Notes under the pieces: model-generated
The model's input: the letters and a program-made list of their open reading frames with translations, nothing else
Told to the model about the DNA's origin: nothing
The model's database searches: none
In this document: in pieces, positions 10,251 through 22,739 of the stretch
How the letters are laid out: each line of letters opens with the position of its first letter
How positions within the stretch are numbered: position 1 is the stretch's first letter
Translations under genes and position numbers: made by a program
From: Chionis minor
Taxonomy: Eukaryota > Chordata > Aves > Charadriiformes > Chionididae
Direction of reading: 5' to 3'
NCBI GenBank assembly: GCA_013398295.1
Contig: VZSF01001290.1
Coordinates: 3,483-67,482, forward strand
DNA length: 64,000 bases

Positions 10251-13200
10251 AACCCACGGCAGACGCTAGCCGACACATTTCCTCCACACAAAGCTGCCAC
10301 CCGCCTGCACGGAGGTGCTCCAGTGTACTCAGAGCAAAGCACTGATCGCTCCCAGCAAAACCAATACCCGAATCCCTGCCTAGACACCCAGCACCTGCCC
10401 CTGCGGAGGCTCTTGTGGAGCTGAGCTGGGGTTTTGTGTCAAATTAGGCAGGTCCTGGGGGATTACAACCCCTTACTGTGCTTGTTCGTCTCCCAGAGAT
10501 CAACTATCCAATGGCACTGGAAATTTTGGGGGATGTCAGGTCTGAAGCAGACCCGGGGCTGTCCCTGCTCAGAGCATCCTTTGGCAGCTGCCTGACATGG
10601 GAGAGTTTCCAGGCAGGCTGCGGGAGAAGACGGTGCTCCTTCACCATGAGTTTTGGCAGCCAGGCTCCCCCGGAGCTTCCCTCCGTTCCTCTCTCTCCAC
10701 ACTCTGCAGGGAAGCGCTGTGCCACCACGCAGGCCACCCACCAGTTTCACAGCCTAGTGGGAAACTGGTCCCAGTGTTACCTACCGTGGAAAGTCACCCC
10801 CAGCAGCTTGCAGAGGTGTGTGCATCCCCCAAATCCCATCCCAATTGCCACCCCTGGCAGCTGCAGGCAGTGAGGTCCTTGGTATCTGGACACATCAGGG
10901 TAAGGTTTATGGGTCTCAGATGGAATTATCCAGGCAATAGTCAGGTCCCCATTTTCACCCCTCACTATACTCTGGAGCTGACTGGAGTGAAATGTTTAGA
11001 AGCTGTAGGTTAGACAGAAAATAATTTGTGATTATAAGGCTGAGGGAGCTCATCTGCACCCTGGCTATCTCTTCACATAGAGCATTTGTCTTCTCACCGA
11101 CCTTTTTATTTTTTTTCTTCATGCTGTGAAATGTTCATTGTCTCCCGCTGAGGAAAGTTTGATAAGGATCTTGCTGAGAGTGGCTTTTAGGAAAACCCGT
11201 TGCTCCAAAAAGGAACCAACCATTGTAGAGCCAGCACTTCAAAGTTATAGCAGTATCTTGTTTTTTTGTACCAAATAAATAAATAAAATGAAGATGAACA
11301 ATGTGTTTCCATTTAAGGGGGAGTGTGGGAAAATCCAGGTCTCATCAGACTGGGAAAGCAGAGTGGTATATGCTGACTAAGAGACTGGAAATAGCGCGGC
11401 TGTCAATTGAAGTTGAATTCAGGGTTGAATAACCGTGTCGAGCAGTCAACGTCAGATGGGAACCGTGGCCCCAAACCTGTCCATTTGAACTCATCAGGAT
11501 TCACACGAGAAAACACACATTGGCTCCACATGCCGCTTGTGGTTTCCAGGGAAGCTCGGGGCTGGGCTATCCCTGCTGCTGAGCAGGCACGAGCATGCGC
11601 CTGCCCAGACGTCCACCACACAGCTACATTTCCAGCACGGGAGGCCATGCAGGTTGCACATGCTGCCTCATATTGTGACTGAAGCTGGTGCCAGCCCTTG
11701 CAAAACCCCTCCCCTTGACTTCAGACACCTCCGTGTGGGAGCTCACTGCCTTGCTGTTCAACCCAAGTGTCCCCTCAGCACTTCTGTTTGTATTTGGGAC
11801 CAAGGTTCTGGATTACAGATGGTCTGCAGGTCGCTACCTTTGCCTTCACTAAGGCATTTTCCACTCTCTGCCTAGCATCTACGAACATGCGCCCAGCCTC
11901 AGTCAGATGCCTCAGGTCTAAGAAGAGTGCAGGTTGTCCAGCATCACCCATCATCAGGATGGTGGTGATGATGGGACACTAGTCCTTGGCTGTTCCCCCT
12001 CCTCACCTTTGCACCCCAAGGTGGGGGTGGTTCAGCTGCGGGCGGTGGGGACCTCTGCCATGGCCCCATCCTGTGCCGCCAGCACTCCCAGTTCAGCCCA
12101 GCCATCAGGGATAGTCCGGGTCTCCTTCAATGTTTTCTTTTATGGATAATCATCCTTTTTTTTTTTTTTTNTTGGGGAAGGGAGAAAAGAGCAGGAGAGA
12201 TCCCATCCTTTGGTGCTGTGGGACTTGGTGCTGTTTTAATAATAATAACAACAAAATATTGAAAAGGAAGAAAAAAATTGCAGTATATCAGCATGTTTTT
12301 AAGGTTGGTGGGAAAAAAAAGACCTTCTAGTCCCAGTGGTATCAGCGAGGAAAATGTCCATTGGATTCTAGTTCTTAAAAAAAAATACATCTGAGTCATG
12401 CAGAAAGTGCTCAGCTTGGGTAATGTGTGGTTACTGGAGCGCTTGGCGAGGGGGAAGGGAAACAAGCGCCCAGCCCAGAGCCTCATCACCGCCTTACGAA
12501 AATTAACACATCTGTGAAGATGTGTTCTCTAAAGAGGAGGGTGCTGCTTGCCCAGGGGGAGAGGGAAGAAGAGGGGGAGGAGGAGGAGGGATGTTTCACT
12601 TCCATCTCACTCCAAACTTGCTAAATTCAGCTCTTCGCTTGCCGAAGAGAAGAACTAGAAATCACACTCCACCTGGCAAGATAATTTTTCCTCTAGTCAT
12701 CAAAGGCTGGAAAATGGGTGTCTGCGCTGCAGGAATTTTTCTGAATAGGTGATGACAGTTACAACTTTATTCCTTTTTCCACCATTTTATGGAGACTTAA
12801 GTGAGCCCTCCAATCTTTACCCACAAGAAAGCCTGCTTTCCAAAGGTGAGATCAGGCAGAGACCCTCCATAGCTGCAGGGAGAGGGTGCTAAGTACATAT
12901 ACATTCACATATACGTACACATGTGTGGGGAAAGGGCAGCACCAGAGCACTGCACAGATGCTTTGCTCAGAGGATGGAGCCGGGGTGATGAAAAAGGAGG
13001 AATCGATTCAGATGCTTCGCTCTTTTTCCAGAAAGGAGCTTCTTTGAAGGTATGGAAAACCACAGAGAGACACAGCAGGGGAGGAGGTATCTGTCCACAC
13101 TACTGGTTCCACTGGATTACAGGAGATCCCCGCCATGGATTGCATACTGCACTCTCGCCATGGCTCTGCAGCGGCAGGCTCTGCTCTCCCATCTCTGACT

Positions 13201-14789
13201 GAAATGACAGTACTACCAGGACCATTCTCTCCTCTAGGAGATGCTCTGGAGAAGCCACCTTGCTCCAGAGAGCCGGGAAAACTGAGCAGGGAAAAAAGCA
13301 GCCCCCACCATGGGGCTCCCTGCCCTGAGGCCATGGCAGCCCACCTGGTCCTTCCAGCTGGCATTTCTTTCTTCCCGGGGCACGTTCCTCTGATTTTGGC
13401 CCGACCGTAATGGTTTGGTTTTGGTTTGATGGTTAAATGAAAGTCTAGATTCCCCTGAAGTCCTATGATTTAGGAGTTCATTCCTCAGGTTCACGCTTAC
13501 TGCTGGTGTCTTAATCCACCCCCAGCTACAGGTGAGCAGGGATTCCTCTTGCTTCTTCACCAAAACCATCCCATTTTTCAGGTTTTCAGTAAAACAGGAA
13601 AGTGTCCATGTTAAATGCTGTTGAAAGAGAAACCTTTACTTTTTATCAACAGTTCCCAAGAACATGCATTTTCTCAACAGCTCTATGGACAGGATATGTG
13701 AGTGAGAAATATATGGGTTTTAATCACTGTCCCTCAGCTGGGCCAGGTGGAAGGAAGATGCTTTTTCTGTGGCTTAAACAAAGGCCTATTTCCAAAAGAA
13801 ACTGGTGACAGTGGCTGCTTAACTAAAGACAACACAATGGGATCCATCATTAAGGGACTGAGTCCTCCAGCTTCCCAAAACGTCAGACCTTTAGGGTGTG
13901 ACAAAATGAACAACCCCAAAAGGAACCAGATAGAATCACAGTCCCCTTAAAAACAAACAAACAAAAACAAATAAATGGGTGAGGTTTTGGCTGTCACCCA
14001 CACACAGGCCTAGGAAGTGGTCCCCCAAAGTCCAGATCCAGCTCTACACCCCCCCAGAATGAACACAACTAGAACTTCACGTTGGAGTCATCTCTCCAAA
14101 CACGCTGCAAATCCCTTTGCAGAGCAAAACACTTCATAATCCTTCTATTAATGACTGTCCCTCCAAATTTAAACACGCATTTAAAAAATAAATAGGGCAT
14201 GGGTGATGTGCAGGAACAGCTTGCTGCTTCTCCTTTTTTTTTTTTTTTTTTTTTTAAATCAATAAAAAAGCCTTAAAGAGGCCCCCTCGAATGAGTTCTG
14301 TTCATTTATTTTTCTTGGAAACTTCCAGTCTCCTTAACTCCTTTTAGACACATAAGAGGTGAGTGATTAAGTTGAAACTATTATCTTTGCAAAGAACATC
14401 TCTGCTGGCTGCTGGCCAAGCGGAGAGGAAAAGTGAAATGAAATAAACACGCCAGAGCTATTGTGTCCCCGACCGGTCCCTGCGGCGAGGTGCTGGGAAG
14501 CTTGGCGAAGTTGAAAGGAGGTTCCTGGGTGGGGACTGTTAATGAGGCAGGGCACATTTTGGAAGAACATTTTTTCCGGCCAGAAATAAGAGTGTATGAA
14601 TAACTTAATGTGAGATGAAGTCAGCCCTCGTATAAACAGGTGCCACTCGGAGCTGCAGCGCGCTGCTGGCCACTCCTGCCAGCTGTGGCTGCCACCCTCC
14701 TCCTGGCCCAGACATGCCATCCACCTCCTGACCTCTGCCACCCCTCCAGGACATGAAAGCAAACCCTTTGCCAGTGAAGGGCACGAAAT
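10251..14789. other. Gene-free sequence
   Basis: No gene seen. It contains an AAT/AAC-rich patch near 12238-12256, a purine tract at 12543-12592, an A/C-rich patch at 13950-13975 and a poly-T run at 14234-14256. Open frames in this span lack domains, splice sites or homology that I recognise. Confidence 0.4.
12171..12171. other. Single-N position at a poly-T run
   Basis: A run of T (12155-12170) ends in a lone N before TTGGGGAAGG. This is probably an unresolved homopolymer or an assembly join. Confidence 0.7.
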
Positions 14790-15419
14790 GGACATGAGCC
14801 AGCAGTATTCTGGGCTGCATCACAGGAAGCATGGCCAGCAGGTTAAGGGAGGTGATTCTCCCCTCTACTCTGCTCTCATCAGACCCCACATGGAATCCTG
14901 CATCCAGCTCTGGAGTCCTCAGCACAGGAAAGACATGGACCTGTTGGAGTGGGTCCAAAGGAGGGCTACAAAAATGGTCAGAGGGATGGAGTACCTCTAC
15001 TGTGAAGACAGGCTGAGAGAGTTGGGGTTGTTCAGCCTGGAGAAGGCTCTGGGGAGACCTAGTTGTGGCCTTTCAGTACATCAAAGGGGCCCACAGGAAA
15101 AGATGGGGACAAACTTTTTAGCAGGGCCTGCTGCGACAGGACAAGGGGTAATGGCTTTAAACTAAAAAAGGGTAGATTCAGACTAGATCTAAGGAAGAAT
15201 TTTTTTACAATGAGGGGGGTTGGACACTGGAACAGGTTGCCCAGCGAGGTGGTAGATGCCCCATCCCTCGAAACATTCAAGGTCAGGTTGGACAGGGCTT
15301 TGAACGACCTAGTCTAGTTGAAGACATCCCTACTCATGATGTCCCTGTCCTTGCAGGTGGGTTTGACTAGACGACCTTTAAAGGTCCCTTCCAACCCAAA
15401 CCATTCTATGATTCTATGA
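14790..15419 (+). mobile_element. CR1 LINE, 5'-truncated 3' fragment
   Basis: The sequence encodes the characteristic C-terminal end of CR1 ORF2 on the plus strand ([20 protein letters not shown], then [16 protein letters not shown], and after a frameshift [16 protein letters not shown]). It ends in the CR1 3' tail CATTCTATGATTCTATGA at about 15402-15419. Frame breaks near 15060 and 15160 and an internal loss near 14810 show that it is dead. It is the only clearly plus-strand CR1 in the window. Confidence 0.93.
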
Positions 15420-18400
15420 AATAAATTAAGCTTGAGAGTGCCTTACTTTGTGAGGGTATGATGTCCACTCCTACTTGTACCGCCTCTGCGCTGCTGCAGC
15501 ACTCGGGGGCTGTGGGTGGGGAAAGGGACCCCGCGGTGCTGGGCAGCCACAGTCACGCTCTCTTTCCCCCAGGACATGCACTGACACGAGCCCCTACATG
15601 AGATGGGTGCCCATTACTCCCGGCTCTGCCGCCAGCTGATGGCGCGCCCGTCAGTAGAAGCTTGTGCTTCCATTTTCCAGCTTCGGGCAGATGTTGCCGA
15701 GTGAGTTTGGGAAGAATTAAGAGTCTTGTGCATAAAGAGATGAACATCCTCAGGGCCTGGCCCCCAGGGCTCCAGTAGTTGTGGGTAGCGCTCTCTGAGC
15801 CTCCAAGGCTGGTGTGTAACTCGAGGAAAGCACCGAAGCACTGCCGTGTTGGCACCAAGGAAGCTCAGGGACACATCCAGCTGCTGAGGAGGGAAGACAC
15901 AAGCTGCGGGGCTGCAGCTGCCTGGGAGGACAGTTCACAGCCCCAGGGTGACCCACTGACATCAGAACGCTCAGGAAAGGGGCTGTGTCAAGGGGCCAGT
16001 GGTCGGCCAGACTGCTGGCCTCGACACGGGCACAGAGGGACATCAAAGGTGACAGCTCACTGGGCTTATCCTTACAAAACACCTGGGCAGGCGAGCATCT
16101 AGAAAGGTTTCATACACACTCTGCTACAGCTGCATCTGATTCAGCAGAAGTTACATGACATCCTGAAACCGAGGTGATTTAAAAGACCTAAACTTTTTAG
16201 TCCATCTCCATTTCCAGATTTAGATGATGGAATTAACTTGTCTGCAAGAGAAATGCGAGATGCAAAATACTTACTGATTTACTACTCCAAAGGAATTACA
16301 AGCAGCACCTCAGTATCTTGCTCAAGACAGAGACATCAGTATGTCAGTGGATAGAGCATTGGAATTCACACAAGCAGTTACACAGGACGCACATATTGAA
16401 GCTGCTCTGAAAATTTTTCTTACTTGCTGATTTCATTTGATAAAGTGACTTGTAAGCTATTGCAAATTGTCCCTGGACCTGATTAAATCAAGAAAAAGCT
16501 TGAAATGACCACCATAGGCTCATGTGTCTCATATACTAGTTGACTTGCTTTGGAATCACCCCATTGGATTACTTTGGGGGAAAAAAAAAAAAAGCCAGAA
16601 GTAAGTAACATTTACGTCACAAGTCACATCTGCTCCTGTAATTACTTTCCTGTTGGCTGTTTTCGGCAGAGAAGGAAACCCGACAGAACTGGTATCCAAC
16701 AATGGATTACAATTCACCTCCTTGAAATCTCTGATTTTTCTGAAGGGGGGGAGGGAAATGGTGGCGCGCAGCTGATCCTCAGCATGTTGCCACGAGGACA
16801 AGAGAAAAATGAAATGCTTGACTTTGAGACCGTGTTTACAGATCACTTGCCAGGAAAGGAAAGCTTAGAAAAACCTCCCCTGTGAACTTCCTACATGTGT
16901 ACGTAGCCCCACACGGCACAACAATGCCCAAGTCACCTGCCAGCCTGAGCTGCTGCAGGAGAAGAAAAGTCATGCGAACGTAACGGCTTATTGAGGCTTA
17001 ATCTTCAAGCCACACGTAATCAAAAGACAAACAGTCCAGCAGCAATAGCAGCGATACCACATGTGCGCGGAACAATAGCACAGCAGCCAGGACAAGCTGT
17101 TTAAGTGCAGGTCACTTCGAAAAGCGCAAAAAACCTGGCAGACTACAGAAAAAAGAGAGAATCAAAATTGAGTGTAGCGCGAGTCATTTCCAAAGAAAGC
17201 ACTCAATGTGCACAAATTATCTGCTAGAGGAGAAAGGGTGGGTTTTCTGCAAGAGTAAAAATGTGGGATGACGTAAAGATCCTTTGTACTATACTCCTTA
17301 GCTTGGATCGGCTAATAGAGAATTTCCTTTGCCTTCTCCAGAGCAGGAGGAACAAGAGGCAGCATTTGTTCACTGCCTCGCCAGAGCCAGGATTTTCTTT
17401 GTTTGGATTTGAGACCGTTATAGGTAAACCCTGAAGCATTTCAGCATTTCAGCACTAAGGCATAGAAAATGCTTATCCCATTACTGCTGCTGCATATCCT
17501 GGTGGTGGTATCATCTTTCCAGCCTGGATGCCCTCCTGGTGCTGGAGCAGCATGTTTGGACGCCAGATGCTGCGCGGAGACGTCTTGAGCAGGGCTGAGC
17601 TCGTCCTGGGCTTGCTCAGCCCCTTGTCTTGCTGCTGCCGCAGCAGTGATGTACCTCTGCACGCAGCTAAAAGGTTTCTTTTCCTCCCCTGCACGGCGGC
17701 CACCACTCAAATTTTGTATTTTCAATTTTTTTTGATGGCGTTTGGTCCCCATGGTGGTGGGCACCGCATCCCTTGCGGAGCTCAGCCTGCCAGGAGGAAG
17801 CTTTGGCTGCATCCCTGCATCAGCTGTTGGGAGCGAGCGGCAGCGACTTTCCCAAGCAGATGGAAAAATGATCTGCCAGGAGCACTGGATCAAGACATTC
17901 AGCGTGACTTTTAGCACCAAGTCTATGGGGACCGATTTCTGTGCTATGCCTGTCAAGCCCAGAGCACCAGTCCCATTTCATTCATCTTCATTTTCTTCCT
18001 TTTCTTAAAGCAAATCTAAAAATTATTCCAAAACTATTGTTTTAACAGACATACAATAAATCAGATGTTGTAAGGGGAGAAGGCTGCTGTTCCCCGAGCC
18101 AAACACATTCCACTATTTCCTGACCGAGGATGGTGACCATCAGGACAAGCATTACATTTCAGCTTTGCTTGGGCCTGGAGTCAGCGGCCGGCAAGAAGGG
18201 TCTCCATCTGGAGTCATTTTATAGCACTAGAACGGTTCTCCTCCAGTGGCAGCCACTGCCTGCTAATATAAAAATACTTGGGAGAAAAAGCAATACATTT
18301 TATTAGGTTGGTAGGAGGGAAAAAAAGCTCTATTCAAGACTTCCATTAACTTTTATGAATATCTCCAAAGAGATTTATTTTTATAATAACATTGAAGCAG

Positions 18401-18639
18401 AGGAATAAAACCCAAGTTTCTTGACACTCGCAATTATGATTTCTCACCAAAGGCAAGTCCAGAGTGTCTGCGGCCAAGCCCTGCTCACCTTGTTCATGTG
18501 AAGAGTGCCTCTGAGAGCCAGAGCCTGGCTGCGAGAGGAAGGGTGGCCCTGTGCCCGGCACCCAGGGGACCGCTGTTCACAGTTTGGTGCCACCGCAGGC
18601 TCCCTGCATGACCCTCTCCACATCACTGGGTGTCCCAGG
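15420..18639. other. Gene-free sequence
   Basis: No gene or well-defined TE was recognised apart from the left member of a 75-bp repeat pair at 17381-17455. A short A run lies at 16581-16593. Confidence 0.4.
17381..17455. repeat. Member 1 of an unclassified 75-bp repeat pair
   Basis: It aligns without gaps to 19341-19415. By eye, about 59 of 75 bases match, with a perfect central core TTTGTTTGGATTTGAG and a conserved 3' part (TTTCAGCATT). Similarity appears to continue upstream with small indels (AGCAT, CACTGCC). I do not recognise the family. Confidence 0.6.
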
Positions 18640-19060
18640 GATGTTCAGATCTGCTCCTGGAGTCCCACCAAGCGCTGAAATAACCTGTCTCTCTTCAGAT
18701 CCTAGCCTGTGATAATCAGAGGCCATCCTTTGCCTGAAAGCTTAGTATTTCTACCCAATTAATACAACACGCCCTCCCTCGACTTTGCTAAGTCTCAGCA
18801 TTCACACTGCCCATCCAAACATCAGCCCTTTTCAAAACCCACCGCATTGCTGGCCCTCGCTATCTCCTGTGGCGGGGAGCTCCTCAGCCTGAGCACAGGT
18901 CGTATAAAAATACTTCCTCTGATCTGTTTTGAATTTGCCACCTTTTAATTTCATTGAATGCCCCTTTGTTCCAGTGTTATATGACACGGTCCCCCCAATC
19001 TATTTTCTCTAGACTATTTATTATTTTCCTTCCCCTCTTAAAACCTAAAGCAACGTTACA
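18640..19060 (-). mobile_element. Old CR1/L3-type LINE relic
   Basis: On the minus strand the segment resembles the 3' portion of ancient CR1-superfamily elements. On the plus strand one reads phrases such as AAAATACTTCCTCTGATCTG, then TTTGAATTTGCCACCTTTTA, then TTTCATTGAATGCCCCTTTG. No open frame remains. Family and boundaries are approximate. Confidence 0.45.
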
Positions 19061-19340
19061 GAAGGAAAAAAGAGAGAGAGGGAAAAAAAAAAGCTCGCCA
19101 GGAAATTGTTCTAATAAAAAAATGATTATACTTCACGGTGTGGCCTTGCTGCTCTCTACAGCTGTTGCAAACAAAATCGGTGCGGTGTTGAGCTGTCAGG
19201 ACCAAGGCACCACGTATGAGATGCACACGCGTGGTCCAGGCAGCCCAGATGCGCTGACATGGGGAGGGCAGGAGCCAGGGAGCAGAGCCTGGCCGAGGCT
19301 GCACCCACAGGCACCAGCAGCATCCCCGGCACTGCCGGAA

Positions 19341-19415
19341 CCAGAGCCGGGAACATATTTGTTTGGATTTGAGGCTGTAACAGGCAAAATCTGAGGCGTT
19401 TCAGCATTGCAGCTC
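19341..19415. repeat. Member 2 of an unclassified 75-bp repeat pair
   Basis: This is the partner of 17381-17455 in the same orientation, 1960 bases away, at roughly 79% identity by eye. Most differences are transitions, as expected of an old duplication or two copies of an old dispersed repeat. Confidence 0.6.
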
Positions 19416-22400
19416 CTGCCTGGCCGCCTTCGTTGCTGCCGGAAAGGAGAAGGTTCTTCTGCTGCCCAAGCACGTCCAGATGCTCATGAGCCATGCTCTC
19501 ACCAACCCAATAGGAAGCATGACTAAAATATCACTCTGATGAGTAAAAGCCCTTCAGCTGGGAGCACTTTCCTAATGAGATTTCCAACACCAGCTGGGAA
19601 GCAGCCGGCTAGCCAGGGTGTTTGCAAGACTTCTGTGTCAGGCGGCTCCTGCCCCGTGCAGCTCTAGGGATATGCTTTACGCTGCAGCCACTGCAAGAAG
19701 TGAAGCAGAAGAACCCCCCAGCTCCCTCCCCAGGCATAGCTCCATCCCACATTGTTTATGTTTTCAGCTGCATTTTTAAAGTACAGCTGATTTCTCCATT
19801 GATATGCTGCCTGGTGACTGCGCAGCTACAGGGAAGGTCTGGAGAACCTACAGAAGCTGGGTGAGATGGCCCAGCACACGGAGGAGCACTGGGACCAGAC
19901 TGGGGACTGGCGCAAGCGAGGCAGTGCCATTGGTCCCTGCTGGGCTTTTACAGTCTGAGGGGATGGGTGAACAGTATCTGCTCAGCCTTGGCAGTGACAC
20001 TTGGCCCTGGTCGCCCAGACCATCATCCAACCTTGTGGCCAGCAATGGGCATGAAACACTGAAACACTTGAACCAACAGCTACACCTTTCAGCAGTAAGC
20101 CAAGGGACAGCACTGACATTTTTTAAATAGCCCTGAGGTAGAGCTACTTGCTTCTTGTTTCAGGCTGGCTGCAGACTTGGGCTTACAGTAACACACTAAT
20201 TTATACTGGGATCACTGTGTTCTTCCCCACCATAAAAGCCTAGTCGCCTTTCCTCCTCTGCCTCCCAAGTGGAACAATAAAAGGTCAAATTCTGAAATGC
20301 CGTTTCTGCAGCCATTTCACAAGGAACCCTTTCCAGCAATTCAAGCAGCTGCATCCTCCCATCACCTAGAGGCTCTCAAATATCTGAGCAAGAAGACCTT
20401 GTACCATGGCATAGCATTCCTCAGGGCGTACTGTTTGTTGGTATTCCCTGAGGAACAACCCAGGCCTTCACGGTTACGGTGTTGACCTCAGAGTACCAGC
20501 CACCAGCAGCTTTTGGCACCGGGTCTAGGGCTGTGGGCTACCGGGACAATGCAGTAATCTCAGTCCTTCTCCCTGCTTTACCCCAGCAAGTGCCTCCTGT
20601 GAAGGGAGGTGGGGGCACAGGAGCAGAAGCAGCAGCTCCTCGCCCACCCCTGGCTGCAGCAGAAGGAGCAGCGCTGGCCCTTCAGGGCTGACCCAGACAC
20701 CTCAGCTCGCCCTTCCTTCCCTGCGGCAAGAGGGGTCCAGCCCTGGCCCCTCATCCAGGCTGACAGCGTTCACACTTTCCAAAGGTCCTAAGCAGCCTTG
20801 AAGGGCTCAGGGCAAAGCACACGGTGAGCAAGCGTGGTGCAACCAGCCTGTTCAGGTACTTGTAAATGCAGAGAAAAAAACCCACAAATTGTCTAAGGAC
20901 ATTGTCCCCTGAAGCGGAGACGTAGCTCCCTTTGCTGGAATGGCAGGCACGCATCTTTTCCGAGGGAAAAGGATCTGCCTCCCTGCTCTGCTTCCAGCGA
21001 CTAAGGTCCCAGAGGGCAGGATGTGCCGCGCATGAGAACAGCACCCGTTCCGCTCGGCGCAGCACGCCGGGACTGTCCCCCGCTGCAGCAAGGAAAACAA
21101 CTCAAGGCAGCTCCATTTGAAACACGGGAAGATAAGAGTTTAAGGGAGGACAATTTTGCAACTGGTTGTTGCATGTCTCTACAGCTCCCGCTCCCAGCGT
21201 GAAGGAGAAGCTCCCTGTACCATCAGCAATTTGTCCCACTCCAGAGGAATATCAGATTCCAGGTGGAATGAGTTAATCTCTCTGTCTCTCCAATTAAGTG
21301 AAAGTTTATTTGGGGGAGGGGGGTGCTCTCTGCCCCCCTCCCAGGGCAGGCAGGCCAGGGAATCAGGCAGCAGGCTCAGCCTGGAGCGGGGCTCCCCGCA
21401 CCATCCCGCTGTCTCCGACTGCCCTCTACCCGACGGCGCCGGACGTACAGCGTGCGGCTCGCCGAGAGACGCGGCCCAATCCCACCTCTCGCAAAGCAGT
21501 GCCGTCAGTTATGAAAAATAGGAAGAAATGCATCCAGCCCTTAGGACATACCCTCTTTAGTTTCTCAAGACTCATGCCACAATGCCCCGAGTAAGGAAAA
21601 TGTGCCACTGCAAATGTTTATAACATCTGATTTAACGTTATGCAGCTTCTCCCAGCCATAAACCAGAACAAATACTCCCAAGATTTATTACATCCTTTCC
21701 TCCAGGGCCTTAAGCAATTGTACTTGATTAATTCAGCGGTTAAAGAGCACCAAGCAGAAGCATGATAATTTTGTATCCAGAATTCCTAAGACGCATGCTC
21801 TTTTCCGTAAAGATTTAGGTCTAAAACCAGAAAAGTGAGTCTCTAAATACGCTCTTATCCATTTGCATGGGATAACAACATGCTCTGGATGTTTTCTCCT
21901 TGCACAGAGATGCTAAGCTAAGTTTCTCCTTGCTCTCTGACATTAAGAATTACTCAGAATTTTTTGTAACAGTAAATACCTGTTCCTCAACTTACATTCT
22001 GGGTAGGACAAGCAGTCTCACTGCCTTACTGCAGCGTCATTTTAAGCGACAGAAACATTCCTTCAGTACCACTGTTAACAGGAGTGAGACCTTCTGCTGC
22101 ATTTCTCCCATAAGCATGTCTTTGGTCAGCCCAACATCTCCCGCGAGCAGAGTGAAGAAACTTCCCTTTGCTCCAACCCCACGCACGAACACCCAGATTT
22201 GCCTCGATTCTGCTCCCTTGCAAATCTATGAAGGCACTTTTAAAGTTCATTATTTCCTTTCTCTGCATGAATTGCTGACAGCAAAGTCTCCATGAGGAGA
22301 GACTCAATTGTGCTGGCAGCATGCTGGTGGTAGGGGTGGGTACAGTGACAGGCACTTTCCCTCCAGAAAGACACTGGAAAAAAGAGAGACCAAGAGTTTC

Positions 22401-22739
22401 TTACGCATTCCTCAGGACCTCTCAGAGGAGGTCTATCCACCACATGACAACAGCGCTTCAGATGCTAGCTAGAAAACTCAAAAGGGAGCTGGAAGAAAGC
22501 AGGTAGCCTTTCTGTTTCATAGCTTCATCCAGGGTCCCATTCTGCACCCTGAGAGACCCGAGTTCCCAAGGAAAAGTGTAAGCCGAGGAAGAAAGCGAAC
22601 CTGCTTTTTGCATATAGTTAATGAATTTATGGAAGCAGAACCAGAAAAGAGCACTTGTGGACAGAGTATTGGCTTTGAAGATCGAGAGCAATTGAAAATA
22701 GTGAGCCTTCTTTATATCATCTCTGCAGTGAGCAGGGGG
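19416..22739. other. Gene-free sequence
   Basis: No supported gene. A locally GC-rich, CpG-containing patch lies at about 20990-21490, but its open frames are mutually overlapping and without recognisable domains. Confidence 0.4.
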
